A stretch of 64,000 nucleotides of DNA from assembly GCA_016793865.1 (NCBI GenBank), contig JAEULJ010000003.1, positions 1 to 64,000 of the forward strand. Direction: 5' to 3'. Source of the DNA: Altererythrobacter sp. (GTDB lineage: Bacteria; Pseudomonadota; Alphaproteobacteria; Sphingomonadales; Sphingomonadaceae). How positions within the stretch are numbered: the stretch's first letter is position 1; every line of letters starts with the position of its first letter. Under the pieces are notes generated by a model. It had not been told where the DNA came from, made no database searches, and saw nothing but the letters and a program-made list of their open reading frames with translations. Made by a program: the position numbers and the translations under genes. This document shows, piece by piece, positions 26,862-36,408 of this stretch.

Positions 26862-29165
26862 TCACCGATAGCGGTATTCATAGCTGGTCGAAGGATCGCC
26901 CTTGAGCGTATCGTTCATCACGACCTCGGCAAAGCAGGGCATGCTGGAGGATTTCCCCGCCAGCATGGCATAGGCATCCATCGGCAGCGGTGCGAGAGGC
27001 CGGCCGGCAGCTTCGATGGCATAGGGGGACACCCGGTGTCGCGTGCAAAGCCCGTCCGCGCCATCACTGACCAGCTGGCTTTCGAATTCCACGCCAAGCG
27101 TGGCCGCTTTCGACCGGCGCGCAGTGCAGACGGCGAGCTGGCCGCCCCCCAGATCCAGGACGAGCTCGGTCCCTACCGGAACGTTCAGCAATCCTTCGAT
27201 CATCGCGCCGCTCTTCGACAAGTTGCGAAGCACGGCATTGTAGCGGAAGTCATCGTGAATGACGCCGATGCGCCGGAACAGAGTGCGCCGTTCCGCGCGG
27301 AAACGAGCCGGCCCTTTGGCCTCGAACTCGAGCGCCTCCGCCGCGAGCCGCGCCACGACCTCCTCTTGGGTAAGCGCGGCGGAGAAGATGTATCCCTGCA
27401 CATGGCTCGCCCCGCGCTCCTTGACGAGCTTGAGCTCATCGAGGGTTTCGACGCCTTCGGCCACCGTCTCCATATGCAGCGCCTCGGCGAGCGTGACGAT
27501 CGCGCTGAGAATCTCGGAGTTGTTGTTGCCGGCGTCGGTCGCTCCCTGCACGAAGCTGCGATCGATCTTGATCTTGTCGAAGGGCGCCCGCTGGAGATAG
27601 CTAAGCGAGGAATAGCCGGTGCCGAAATCGTCGAGCGCCAGACGAACTCCCAGCGCCTTGAGCTCCTCGAAGACGCGCTGGGTGCGATCGGTGTCTCCAA
27701 CGAACACGCTCTCGGTGATCTCCAGCTCCAGCCGCTCTGGATCGAGACGCGACTGCTTCAGCACCTGCGCCACCTGAGCGGGGAAATCATCGCGCGCGAA
27801 CTGCGCTGCCGACACATTCACCGCGACGCGCAGCGGCAGCGGCCAGTTCATCGCGTCCTCGCAGCACCGCTGGAGAACGAAGGAACCGATCTCGCGGATA
27901 AGGCCCATCTCCTCCGCCACCGGCACGAAAATCGACGGCGCGACGAAACCGCGCTCGGCATGGTTCCACCGCAGCAAGGCCTCCATGCAGGTGGCCCGGT
28001 TGGTGGAACTGGCGACGATCGGCTGGTAATGCATCTCGAGCGCACCGCTTGCCAAAGCATCGCGCAGATCCTCCTCGATCCGGCGTCGCATATTGGCCCC
28101 GTCTTTGAGATCGCTCGCGAAGAAGCGGAACTGCCCTCGGCCACCGCCCTTGGCGGCGTAGAGTGCCAGATCGGCCGCGCTCGTCAGCGATTCAGCGTCG
28201 AGACCGTCATAGGGTGCCGTGGCGATGCCGATCGAGGTGCCGATGATCGCGCGCGAGCCGCTCAGCGAATAGGGCTGTGATATCATCTGGATAACGCGCT
28301 GCGCCAATTCCCCCAGCTCGCCGCGGTCATCCTTGTCCGGGAGCATCACGAGGAACTCGTCGCCGCCGAGCCGGCCGATCGTCCCCTGCTTGGCGATCAC
28401 GGTAGCGAGCCGACCCGCGACCTGCTTGAGAAGCTCGTCGCCTGCCGGGTGGCCAAGCGTGTCGTTGACTTGCTTGAAGCGGTCGAGGTCGAGCATCATC
28501 AAAGCACAGGAGCGCTTGGCGCTCCGGTAGGCGTCCAGCGTCCGGTTGAGCTGGCCCTCCATGAAATGACGATTGGCGAGCCCGGTCAATGAATCGCAGC
28601 GAGCCATAGTCTCTGCCTGCTGCTGCCGTTCGCGCGCCACGGTGATGTCCTTGGCGCTGCCGCGATAACCGGTGAAGCGCCCCTTCGCATCGAGTTGAGG
28701 CTTGCCCGAGATTTCCCACCAGGTTTCATGGCGCGCGCCGGCAACACTTACGGCCAAACCGCTAATCGTGTTGCGCGCCGAGAGCAGGAAGCTGAGCGGC
28801 CGTTCGGTTCCGCCGGGCCCCCCGCTGCCCTCGCAAGCGAATATCTCGCTCAGTTGCCGGCCCACGAAATCTTCGCTGGTGAGGCCAAGGCTCCGCACGG
28901 CGGATTCGGAGAGGTAGACTACCCTTCCTGCGTCGTCGGTTGCCCAGAAGCACCCGAGACCTGCCGCCTCAAAGCTGTCGAGCAGTTCGATGCGTTGCGC
29001 TGAGCCGAAGCGTGGAGACGCGCTGGCGACCGATCGCCCATCTTCCACTCCTACCCGCGCGAACAGTCCCAAAGCGTCTACTCCCGGTTCATCGCGACGG
29101 AAGTCGCAATCAGGGATTTCCCGTAGCTCCAAAGGGTTGCGGAAAGCATAACCGGTCGTTCGCAT
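26862..29165 (-). CDS. PAS-GGDEF-EAL-PilZ protein, apparently bifunctional for c-di-GMP
   Basis: 767 aa. PAS-like domain (~60-175), GGDEF domain with RLGGDEF (267-271), and a complete EAL domain: MEALLRWNH, the DDFGTGYSSLSYL metal-binding loop and KIDRSFV. A PilZ-like C-terminus follows (RRTLFRRIG, NLSKSGAMI). All catalytic signatures for both synthesis and hydrolysis of c-di-GMP are present. The start is ATG 29165; a GTG one codon earlier is possible. It is divergent from the ferredoxin reductase gene and 90 nt upstream of its degenerate paralogue, so a tandem duplication is likely. Confidence 0.9.
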   Translation of the reverse strand: MRTTGYAFRNPLELREIPDCDFRRDEPGVDALGLFARVGVEDGRSVASASPRFGSAQRIELLDSFEAAGLGCFWATDDAGRVVYLSESAVRSLGLTSEDFVGRQLSEIFACEGSGGPGGTERPLSFLLSARNTISGLAVSVAGARHETWWEISGKPQLDAKGRFTGYRGSAKDITVARERQQQAETMARCDSLTGLANRHFMEGQLNRTLDAYRSAKRSCALMMLDLDRFKQVNDTLGHPAGDELLKQVAGRLATVIAKQGTIGRLGGDEFLVMLPDKDDRGELGELAQRVIQMISQPYSLSGSRAIIGTSIGIATAPYDGLDAESLTSAADLALYAAKGGGRGQFRFFASDLKDGANMRRRIEEDLRDALASGALEMHYQPIVASSTNRATCMEALLRWNHAERGFVAPSIFVPVAEEMGLIREIGSFVLQRCCEDAMNWPLPLRVAVNVSAAQFARDDFPAQVAQVLKQSRLDPERLELEITESVFVGDTDRTQRVFEELKALGVRLALDDFGTGYSSLSYLQRAPFDKIKIDRSFVQGATDAGNNNSEILSAIVTLAEALHMETVAEGVETLDELKLVKERGASHVQGYIFSAALTQEEVVARLAAEALEFEAKGPARFRAERRTLFRRIGVIHDDFRYNAVLRNLSKSGAMIEGLLNVPVGTELVLDLGGGQLAVCTARRSKAATLGVEFESQLVSDGADGLCTRHRVSPYAIEAAGRPLAPLPMDAYAMLAGKSSSMPCFAEVVMNDTLKGDPSTSYEYRYR

Positions 29166-29256
29166 CACGTCCGGCGTGGGACTTGCGCCGCGTCCGACAG
29201 GCGCGCATGAATCGCCATGCCGGGGAGGAAGGGGCTCTGCCGGGGGAGAGAAAGTG

Positions 29257-30561
29257 ATGGCGCAGATCGCGATCGTCGGCTCCGGTCCGGCGGGCTACTA
29301 CGCGGCGGAAGCGGCGTTGAAGCAATGGGGCGATGATGCGCGGGTCGATGTTTTCGACCGCCTGCCGGTCCCGTATGGCCTGATCCGCACCGGCGTCGCG
29401 CCCGATCACCAATCGATAAAGCTGGTCGCCCGTCGTTACGAGGCGACAGCGCTCAACGAAAACGTGCGTTTCGCGGGAAATGTCCTGGTCGGCGAAGACG
29501 TCTCCATAGAGGAGCTGAGGTCGCTCTATGACGCGGTGATCCTGGCCACCGGCGCGCCCCACGACCGCCCGCTCGAAATCGAGGGAGCGGAGCTCGGCAA
29601 TGTGTTCGGCAGCGCGGCGTTCGTGGGCTGGTACAACGGTCATCCCGAGTTCGCTTCCCTCGATCCCGATCTTGGCGGTCGTCACGCGGTCGTGATCGGA
29701 ATGGGCAATGTCGCGCTCGACGTGGGGCGCATCCTCGCCAAGACGGAGGCGGAGTTCACCGGGTCGGACATCGTCAGCCACGCGCTCCAGCAATTGCTCG
29801 CCAGCGGCATCGAACGGATCACGATCCTGGGAAGGCGCGGCCCCCACCAGATCATGATGACACCCAAGGAGCTGGGTGAACTGGGCAAGCTGGATCGCGC
29901 CGCACCGGAAGTAGATCCGGCCGACCTGCCTCCCCTCGCGGACGACGCGCTTCTCGAACCAGGTCTGCGCAAATCCGTGACGCTGCTGCGCGACTTTGCC
30001 GCCGCGCAGCCGGACGGTGGCAAGCCGGTCACCATCGCCTTTGACTTCTTCGCAAGCCCGCACCGGTTGCTGGGCGAAGGCGGCCGAGTGACTGCGGTGG
30101 AGGTCGAGCGCACCGAGGTGAAGGCCGGGCGGGCTGTGGGGACAGGTGCCTGCTACACAGTGCCGGCGAGCCTGGTGATAAGCTGCATCGGTTATCGAAG
30201 CAGCCCGATTGCAGGCGTCCCCTTCGAGGAGCGGGAGGGCCGATTTGCCAACGAGGGTGGCTTCATCCTTCCGGGACTCTACTGCGTCGGCTGGGCGCGG
30301 CGAGGCCCATCGGGGACAATAGGAACCAACCGCCCCGACGGCTTCGGTGTCGTCGAGCGCATCGCCGCCGAAGTCGTGGCCGACCGCGGGAAACAGGGCC
30401 GGGCCGGCTTCGATGCCTTGGCCGCCAAGCGCGGACTGGACGTTGTGACCTTCAGCGATTGGCGCCGTATCGAGGCCGCCGAGATTGCGGCCGCGCGCGA
30501 AGGCTCGCCACGCGAGAAATTCGTCGATATCGCAGCGATGATAGCCGCCCGGCAAAACTAG
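29257..30561 (+). CDS. Ferredoxin/adrenodoxin-type NADP+ reductase
   Basis: 434-aa FAD enzyme passing electrons between NADPH and a ferredoxin. The FAD-binding GSGPAGYYAAEAAL is at the N-terminus, the NADP-binding VIGMGNVALDVGRIL in the middle, RRGPHQIMMTPKEL and the C-terminal YCVGWARRGPSGTIGTNR, all typical of mitochondrial-type adrenodoxin reductase (FprA-like). Start ATG 29257 has GGGGGAGAG upstream. It is 19 nt before the PHA synthase gene on the same strand, so both are probably in one operon; the biochemical link is not obvious. Confidence 0.93.
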   Translation: MAQIAIVGSGPAGYYAAEAALKQWGDDARVDVFDRLPVPYGLIRTGVAPDHQSIKLVARRYEATALNENVRFAGNVLVGEDVSIEELRSLYDAVILATGAPHDRPLEIEGAELGNVFGSAAFVGWYNGHPEFASLDPDLGGRHAVVIGMGNVALDVGRILAKTEAEFTGSDIVSHALQQLLASGIERITILGRRGPHQIMMTPKELGELGKLDRAAPEVDPADLPPLADDALLEPGLRKSVTLLRDFAAAQPDGGKPVTIAFDFFASPHRLLGEGGRVTAVEVERTEVKAGRAVGTGACYTVPASLVISCIGYRSSPIAGVPFEEREGRFANEGGFILPGLYCVGWARRGPSGTIGTNRPDGFGVVERIAAEVVADRGKQGRAGFDALAAKRGLDVVTFSDWRRIEAAEIAAAREGSPREKFVDIAAMIAARQN

Positions 30562-30580
30562 GGCGGATCGGGAGAGATGC

Positions 30581-32269
30581 ATGGCCAGGCTGGAGGATGA
30601 AGCTGCCCAGAATACCAGCGCGCTGGGTCCGCTGATCGGACTGACGCGGGAAGACATATTCGGCGCGGTAGCGGTGCTACTGCGCGAATCCGGCAGCGAT
30701 CCGGGGCGGCTCATGCGGTACGGTCAGGACATGGGCGGCGAAATGCTCAAGATCATGACCGGCCGATCCGAACTGGCGCCCGACGCCAAGGACAAGCGCT
30801 TCCGAGACCCTGCCTGGCAATACAACCCATTCATGCGCGCCGGGATGCAGTACTATCTCGCGGTTCAGAAGGGTGCCGCAAAGTGGCTCGAGGAGTTGGA
30901 CCTCGACGATCTCGAAAGGGATCGCGCTCGTTTCGTTTCGCAGATCATCATCGATTCCCTGGCCCCGACCAACACGCTCGCCGGCAACCCCACGGCGCAG
31001 AAGCGCCTGATCGACAGCGGCGGGCTCAGCCTGATGAAAGGGCTCAGGAACGCCTACAGCGACATGGTCCACAACAAGGGCATGGTCAGCCAGGTCGACA
31101 AGCGCCCCTTCAAGATCGGCGGGAACGTCGCAACGAGCAAGGGCGCCGTGGTGTTGAGGACGGAGATGATGGAACTGATCCATTACGCCCCGACCACCGC
31201 CGAGGTATATTCGGTTCCGCAGCTCACCGTCCCGCCGCAGATCAACAAAATGTACATCAACGATCTCTCGCCGGAGAAATCGGTGGTGAAGTACCAGCTC
31301 GATCACGGCATACAGACCTTCGTCATCAGCTGGAGGAACCCCTCGAAGGAGCAGGGTGGTTGGGGAATGGCCGACTATGTCCGTTCCTGCCGCGAGGCGA
31401 TGGACGCGGTCGGCGCGATCACGGGCAGCAAGACCGTGAACGTCTCGGCCGGATGTTCTGGCGGGCAAACCGCGGCGGTGCTGGCCAGCCAGCTCGCGGC
31501 CGAACGGAGCACGCAGCTCGGCGCGCTTACGATCATGGTCTGCGTCCTCCACCCGATGCAGACGGACAGCGAAGCCGGCAGCCTGATCTCGGAAAACGGC
31601 CTCGCGCTTGCCCGCCGGCGCGCTGACAAGGCGGGTATCATCAAGGGTGACGACTTGTCGCGCGGCTTCGCCTGGCTGCGGCCGAACGATCTTATCTGGA
31701 ACTATGTCGTCAACAACTATCTGATGGGCGAGGATCCCCCCGCCTTCGACGTGCTGTTCTGGAACGCGGATGCGACCAATCTTTCCGCTAGCCTGATGGG
31801 CGATTTCCTGACCCTTTTCGAAACCCTCGCCTTCACGAAAAAGGGCGAAGTCGAGATGGCGGGACACAGGATCGACCTTTCCAGGGTAACGAGCGACCTG
31901 TTCGTGCTGGGCGGGGTGACCGACCACATCACGCCCTGGAAAGCGACATACCGTTCCACCCAGCTCTTCGGCTCGAAGGATGTGACCTACGTCCTCAGTC
32001 AGTCGGGTCACATGCAGGCGATCCTCAATCCGCCGGGAAATCCCAAGGCAAAGTATTATGTCCAGAAGGGCAAGGGAAAGCTGCCGCCCACAGCCGACGA
32101 ATGGCTCAAGGGTACCGAGGAGATTGCCGGGAGCTGGTGGCCGTTCTGGGTCGAATGGCTGCAGGCACGGTCGGGCGCAAACAAGAAGGCGCCTGCATCA
32201 TTGGGGGACAAGACGCATCCCCCGCTGGACCACGCCCCCGGCACCTATGTCATGGAAGCGTGCAAATGA
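30581..32269 (+). CDS. phaC: Polyhydroxyalkanoate synthase, class II-like
   Basis: 562 aa. Polymerises (R)-3-hydroxyacyl-CoA into intracellular polyester granules. The alpha/beta-hydrolase nucleophile elbow is SAGCSGGQTAA with catalytic cysteine about residue 292, followed by a catalytic Asp region (VLGGVTDHITPWKATYRS) and His (SQSGHMQAILNPPG). The Gly-Cys-Ser-Gly-Gly elbow and full length without a PhaE/PhaR partner suggest the medium-chain class II type rather than the PHB class I type. ATG 30581 has GGAGAG upstream. Its stop overlaps the next gene by ATGA. Confidence 0.93.
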   Translation: MARLEDEAAQNTSALGPLIGLTREDIFGAVAVLLRESGSDPGRLMRYGQDMGGEMLKIMTGRSELAPDAKDKRFRDPAWQYNPFMRAGMQYYLAVQKGAAKWLEELDLDDLERDRARFVSQIIIDSLAPTNTLAGNPTAQKRLIDSGGLSLMKGLRNAYSDMVHNKGMVSQVDKRPFKIGGNVATSKGAVVLRTEMMELIHYAPTTAEVYSVPQLTVPPQINKMYINDLSPEKSVVKYQLDHGIQTFVISWRNPSKEQGGWGMADYVRSCREAMDAVGAITGSKTVNVSAGCSGGQTAAVLASQLAAERSTQLGALTIMVCVLHPMQTDSEAGSLISENGLALARRRADKAGIIKGDDLSRGFAWLRPNDLIWNYVVNNYLMGEDPPAFDVLFWNADATNLSASLMGDFLTLFETLAFTKKGEVEMAGHRIDLSRVTSDLFVLGGVTDHITPWKATYRSTQLFGSKDVTYVLSQSGHMQAILNPPGNPKAKYYVQKGKGKLPPTADEWLKGTEEIAGSWWPFWVEWLQARSGANKKAPASLGDKTHPPLDHAPGTYVMEACK

Positions 32270-33129
32270 CCGCCTCGAAGGACGAACCCATGACCTGTGA
32301 CATCTCGCTCGAAGAGGTGAGCGGCCGCACCCTGCGCGTGGCCCGCTGGCGCCTGGACAAACCGAGCGACCACCCGCCGATCCTGTTCTTCAACGGCATC
32401 GGCGCCAATATCGAGGCAGTCTCCCCACTTGCTGAGAAGCTGACCGAGCGTGGCTTCATCATGTTCGACATGCCGGGCACCGGCGAAAGCCCCGACCCGA
32501 CGATCCCCTACAACCCCTTCACAATGGCCTGGACGGCAAGTCGCGTGCTCGACCGCTTCGGCGTCGATGTCGCGGACGTGATGGGCGTAAGCTGGGGCGG
32601 CGCGATGGCGCAGCATTTCGCCCTCCAGCATCCAGGTCGCACGCGCCGGCTCGTACTCGCGGCGACCACGCCGGGGATGCTGATGGTGCCGGGCAATATC
32701 TCCGCCATCAGCAAGATGAGCGACCCGCGCCGCTACGTGGACGCGAAGTTCATGAACGAACATTTCGCCACCCTCTATGGCGGGCTCACGAAGAATCCCG
32801 ACGCCAAGGCCCAGCACATTGGCCGTCTCAAACCACCGAGCCCGCGAGGATATGTCTACCAGCTGCTCGCCATGCTGGGCTGGACCAGCCTGCCCGCCCT
32901 GCCCTTCCTGGCAAAGGAAACGCTGGTGATGATGGGCGAGCGCGACACGATCGTGCCGGTCATCAACGGCCGCATCCTGGCGAGCCTGATCCCCAATGCG
33001 CGGCTCGAAATATTCCCCGACGGCGGCCACCTCTTCCTGCTGACTCACCCCGAAGAGAGCGTGGCCATGCTGCGCGACTTCCTCGACGCGCCCGATACCG
33101 AACGCGAAGCACGGCGCGCGGCCGCCTAG
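32266..33129 (+). CDS. phaZ: Intracellular poly(3-hydroxyalkanoate) depolymerase / alpha-beta hydrolase
   Basis: 287 aa, alpha/beta-hydrolase fold: FFNGIGANIEAV oxyanion region, nucleophile elbow GVSWGGAMAQ, Asp in MMGERDTIVP and His in FPDGGHLFLL. The sequence resembles the medium-chain PhaZ found beside class II PHA synthases, and the direct overlap with phaC (ATGA) supports this. It would mobilise stored polyester. Two starts are possible (32266 and ATG 32290, MTCDISLEE). It is convergent with ubiA; the stops overlap. Confidence 0.87.
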   Translation: MTASKDEPMTCDISLEEVSGRTLRVARWRLDKPSDHPPILFFNGIGANIEAVSPLAEKLTERGFIMFDMPGTGESPDPTIPYNPFTMAWTASRVLDRFGVDVADVMGVSWGGAMAQHFALQHPGRTRRLVLAATTPGMLMVPGNISAISKMSDPRRYVDAKFMNEHFATLYGGLTKNPDAKAQHIGRLKPPSPRGYVYQLLAMLGWTSLPALPFLAKETLVMMGERDTIVPVINGRILASLIPNARLEIFPDGGHLFLLTHPEESVAMLRDFLDAPDTEREARRAAA

Positions 33130-34031
33130 GCGTTACCCACCACGAAGCACGCTATCGCCACCAACGCGCCGGTGGTGCGGTTGGCGCGGAATCGGACAAG
33201 CGGATTGGCCGCATCGGACGGATCGAGCGTCGCCACCTGCCAGAGCATATGGAGCGCGGCGGGCAGCAAGGCGAGCAACGCAATCCAGTCCGGTCGCAGC
33301 ATCCAGAAGGCCAGCGCCCACAACAGCACGGCCGAAGCGTAGAACAAGCCAACCCCGCCGCGCACGCGCTCCCCCATGCGCAATGCGCTGGAGCGGATGC
33401 CGACCATCGCATCGTCGTTGCGATCCTGAAGCGCGTAGATGGTATCGTAGCCTATTACCCAGCACACAGCGCCGGCATACATCGCCGCCAACACCTCCCA
33501 ATGGTCCGAGCGCAGCGCGGTCCAGCCCACCGGCAAGCCCCAGGTGAACACCAGCCCCAACCACGCCTGCGGCCACCAGGTGATCCGCTTCATGAACGGA
33601 TAGGCGGCGACCAGCGCCAGGCTTCCCAGCGCCACGATCTGCGCTTCCAGCCGCAGTTGCAGCAGCACGACGAGCCCCACCAGGCACAATAGCAGCAGCC
33701 ATGCCCACGCCTGCACCCTGGACACCCGCCCGCTCGCCACGGGGCGCGACGCCGTTCGCGCCACTTGCCGGTCGAGATCGGCGTCGACGAGGTCGTTGTA
33801 CACGCAGCCCGCCCCGCGCATCGCGATCGCACCGAGCAGAAGCCAGGCGACCAGCGTAACCTGGGCGCCCGCTCCACTCAGCCAAACACCCCAGGCGCAA
33901 GGCCAGAACAGCAGCCACCAGCCGATGGGCCGGTCGAACCGCGCCAGCATGGCAAGATCGCGAGGGAACTGGGGCAGCCGCGCCACCAGGCCGCGATGCT
34001 CGCTGTCAGGGACGATAACTTCGTCGGTCAC
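33126..34031 (-). CDS. ubiA: 4-hydroxybenzoate polyprenyltransferase
   Basis: 301-aa membrane prenyltransferase that attaches the isoprenoid tail to 4-hydroxybenzoate in ubiquinone biosynthesis. The two Asp-rich motifs are NDLVDADLDRQVARTASRP and YDTIYALQDRNDDAMVGIRS, separated by several transmembrane helices. The start is read as GTG 34031 (MTDEVIVPD); longer readings enter unrelated sequence. It is divergent from rsmE with a 160-nt gap that should contain both promoters. Confidence 0.95.
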   Translation of the reverse strand: MTDEVIVPDSEHRGLVARLPQFPRDLAMLARFDRPIGWWLLFWPCAWGVWLSGAGAQVTLVAWLLLGAIAMRGAGCVYNDLVDADLDRQVARTASRPVASGRVSRVQAWAWLLLLCLVGLVVLLQLRLEAQIVALGSLALVAAYPFMKRITWWPQAWLGLVFTWGLPVGWTALRSDHWEVLAAMYAGAVCWVIGYDTIYALQDRNDDAMVGIRSSALRMGERVRGGVGLFYASAVLLWALAFWMLRPDWIALLALLPAALHMLWQVATLDPSDAANPLVRFRANRTTGALVAIACFVVGNA

Positions 34032-34193
34032 TGCCGGCGATTGCGTTGCCCGGCCCGACAATGCAAGACTTCGCGCCCGACGGATGAGGGGGCAAGCACA
34101 TTGCGCGGCATCGCCGGACAGCTGAGCGACTGGCGCCGTGCGCCCGACGCCGATGCGGTGACTTGCGCACCGCAAATGCGATAGGGAAGCGCC

Positions 34194-34955
34194 ATGCCCG
34201 CCACGCCCGCCTGGCCACCCCGGAGCGCACCGCGCCTGTTCGTGGACGCGACGATCGCCGCGGGCGCTGCGGTCGTCGTCACGGGAAACCAGGCTCATTA
34301 CCTGAACCGGGTGATGCGCGTGACGCAGGGAAGCGACGTGATCCTGTGCGATAACGTGACCGGGGAATGGGGTTGCGCCGTCATCGAGGCAGGCAAGCGG
34401 CATGTCACGCTCGACCCCATCGAGCGCCTGCGCGAGCGTGAGGGCGTGCCCGATTTCTGGCTGTGCCCCGCGCTGCTGAAGAAGGACCGCTTCGACATCG
34501 TGCTCGAGAAGGCGACCGAGCTGGGCGTGGCGGCGGTCCGCCCACTGGTGACCCGGCGCTGCGTGGCGGACAAGCTCAACACCGAGAGGGCGCGTAGCAT
34601 CGTGATCGAGGCCGCCGAGCAATGCGCCCGCACCGCCCTGCCGGTGCTGGATGAACCTGTGAAGCTTGACGCGCTGCTACGCGATTGGCCCACCGGGAGG
34701 ACGCTGTTCTTCGCCGATGAGCTTGGCGGCGAACCGGCCGCCCAGGCATTCCGCGACTCGACGAAGGCGGCGCTCCTCACCGGCCCCGAGGGCGGCTTCG
34801 ACGAAGCCGAGCGCGCCGCTATCCGCGCCCTGCCACAAGCCCGCGCCATCACGCTCGGCCCACGAATACTGCGTGGCGAAACAGCCGCCATCGCCGCCAC
34901 AGCGCTGTGGATGGGGGTCGCGGGCGACTGGCAATATTCGCTGGCGCGTCCGTGA
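34194..34955 (+). CDS. rsmE: 16S rRNA (uracil(1498)-N(3))-methyltransferase
   Basis: 253-aa SPOUT-class enzyme that methylates U1498 of 16S rRNA. Signatures are the N-terminal PUA-like part (FVDATIAAGAAVVVTGNQAHYLNRVMR), KKDRFDIVLEKATELGV, LLTGPEGGFDEAE and LGPRILRGETAAI, the SAM-binding knot. AGGGA six bases before the ATG supports the start. It lies 22 nt upstream of the glutamate-cysteine ligase gene, likely in the same operon, an arrangement common in alphaproteobacteria. Confidence 0.96.
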   Translation: MPATPAWPPRSAPRLFVDATIAAGAAVVVTGNQAHYLNRVMRVTQGSDVILCDNVTGEWGCAVIEAGKRHVTLDPIERLREREGVPDFWLCPALLKKDRFDIVLEKATELGVAAVRPLVTRRCVADKLNTERARSIVIEAAEQCARTALPVLDEPVKLDALLRDWPTGRTLFFADELGGEPAAQAFRDSTKAALLTGPEGGFDEAERAAIRALPQARAITLGPRILRGETAAIAATALWMGVAGDWQYSLARP

Positions 34956-34977
34956 CCGGTTTTCTACCGCAACCGAC

Positions 34978-36348
34978 ATGAGCACCCGCGAAGCCTCCAA
35001 CACTGACGATCCGATCATCGAAAGCCGTGACCAGCTTGTCGCGCCCATGATCGCAGGCGAGAAGCCGGAGGCGGCCTGGCGGATAGGCACCGAGCATGAG
35101 AAGCTCGTCTTCCGCGGTCCCGATCATCACGCCCCCGCCTATTGCGAGACGGGCGGCATCCGCGACATCCTGCTGGCGTTGCGCGAATTCGGCTGGGAGC
35201 CGGTCGAGGAGGGCGGCCAGGTGATCGCCATGCGCGGTGCGGATGGCACCGTCAGCCTGGAGCCGGCGGGACAGCTCGAACTGTCGGGTGCGCCGCTGGA
35301 GAACCTGCACCAGACCTGTGCGGAGACGGGCCGCCACCTGCAACAGGTCAAGGCCATCGGCGAGCGCTTCGGGGTCGGCTTCCTGGGGCTGGGAATGTGG
35401 CCCGACAAGCGGCGCGACGAACTGCCGATAATGCCCAAGGGCCGCTACGAGATCATGCTGCGCCATATGCCGCGTGTTGGATCGCTTGGCCTCGACATGA
35501 TGCTGCGGACTTGCACGATCCAGGTGAACCTCGACTACTCATCCGAAGCGGATATGGCGCACAAGTTCCGCACCAGCCTCGCACTTCAGCCGCTCGCCAC
35601 CGCGCTGTTCGCCAACAGCCCGTTCACCGAGGGCAGGCCCAACGGCTTTCTGAGCTATCGTAGCCATATCTGGTCCGACACCGACCCGCATCGTACCGGC
35701 ATGCTGCCCTTCGTGTTCGAGGACAGCTTCGGATACGAACGATACGCCGACTATATGCTCGACGTACCGATGTATTTCGTCTTCCGCGAAGGCAAGTACA
35801 TCGACGCGGCCGGACAGAGCTTCCGCGACTTCCTGAAGGGGGAACTGCCGGCGCTTCCCGGCGAGCGCCCGCGCGCAAGCGACTGGGTCGACCACCTCTC
35901 AACCGCCTTCCCCGAGGTGCGCCTCAAGAGCTTCCTTGAAATGCGTGGTGCCGATGGTGGACCCTGGAACCGGATCTGTGCCTTGCCTGCCTTCTGGGTC
36001 GGGCTGCTTTACGATCAGGGCGCCCTTGATGCTGCCTGGGAACTGGTGGCCGGCTGGACAATGGAGGAGCGGCAAGCACTGCGCGAGGCGGTGCCGAAGC
36101 TGGCGCTGGAGGCTCCGATACCTGGCGGCCGCAAGCTCATCGATCTGGCGCGCGAAATCCTGCCGGTCGCACGTGCGGGGCTGACATCGCGCGCAAGGCT
36201 CAACGCCAGCGGCGACAACGAGACAGGTTTTCTGGAGCCGCTTGAAGAGATCGTCGCCACCGGCATCGTACCCGCCCAACGCCTGCTCGACCTCTACCAC
36301 GGCGAGTGGAACGGCGACATCGGACGAGTTTACGATCAGAGCTTCTGA
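34978..36348 (+). CDS. gshA: Glutamate-cysteine ligase (plant/alphaproteobacterial type)
   Basis: 456 aa. ATP-dependent first step of glutathione synthesis. The family signatures are RIGTEHEKLVF, ITMRGADG-like VIAMRGADGTVSLEPAGQLELSG, CAETGRHLQQVK, LRTCTIQVNLDYSSE and FLEMRGADGGPWNRICALPAFWVG. Cysteines that form the redox switch in plant enzymes are not evidently conserved. The start ATG 34978 lies 22 nt after rsmE. It is convergent with bamB. Confidence 0.95.
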   Translation: MSTREASNTDDPIIESRDQLVAPMIAGEKPEAAWRIGTEHEKLVFRGPDHHAPAYCETGGIRDILLALREFGWEPVEEGGQVIAMRGADGTVSLEPAGQLELSGAPLENLHQTCAETGRHLQQVKAIGERFGVGFLGLGMWPDKRRDELPIMPKGRYEIMLRHMPRVGSLGLDMMLRTCTIQVNLDYSSEADMAHKFRTSLALQPLATALFANSPFTEGRPNGFLSYRSHIWSDTDPHRTGMLPFVFEDSFGYERYADYMLDVPMYFVFREGKYIDAAGQSFRDFLKGELPALPGERPRASDWVDHLSTAFPEVRLKSFLEMRGADGGPWNRICALPAFWVGLLYDQGALDAAWELVAGWTMEERQALREAVPKLALEAPIPGGRKLIDLAREILPVARAGLTSRARLNASGDNETGFLEPLEEIVATGIVPAQRLLDLYHGEWNGDIGRVYDQSF

Positions 36349-36374
36349 TCGACCGCACCCCCGGCACCAATGAA

Positions 36375-36400
36375 GTCGCAACCAGCATCTGCGGTGCGAC
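36375..36400. terminator. Hairpin between convergent gshA and bamB, possible terminator
   Basis: GTCGCAACC ... GGTGCGAC (36375-36383 and 36393-36400) can pair over 8 bp with one bulged A. It lies in the 60-nt gap where two converging genes end. There is no T-tract, so confidence is low. Confidence 0.3.
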
Positions 36401-36408
36401 CATAGCGC

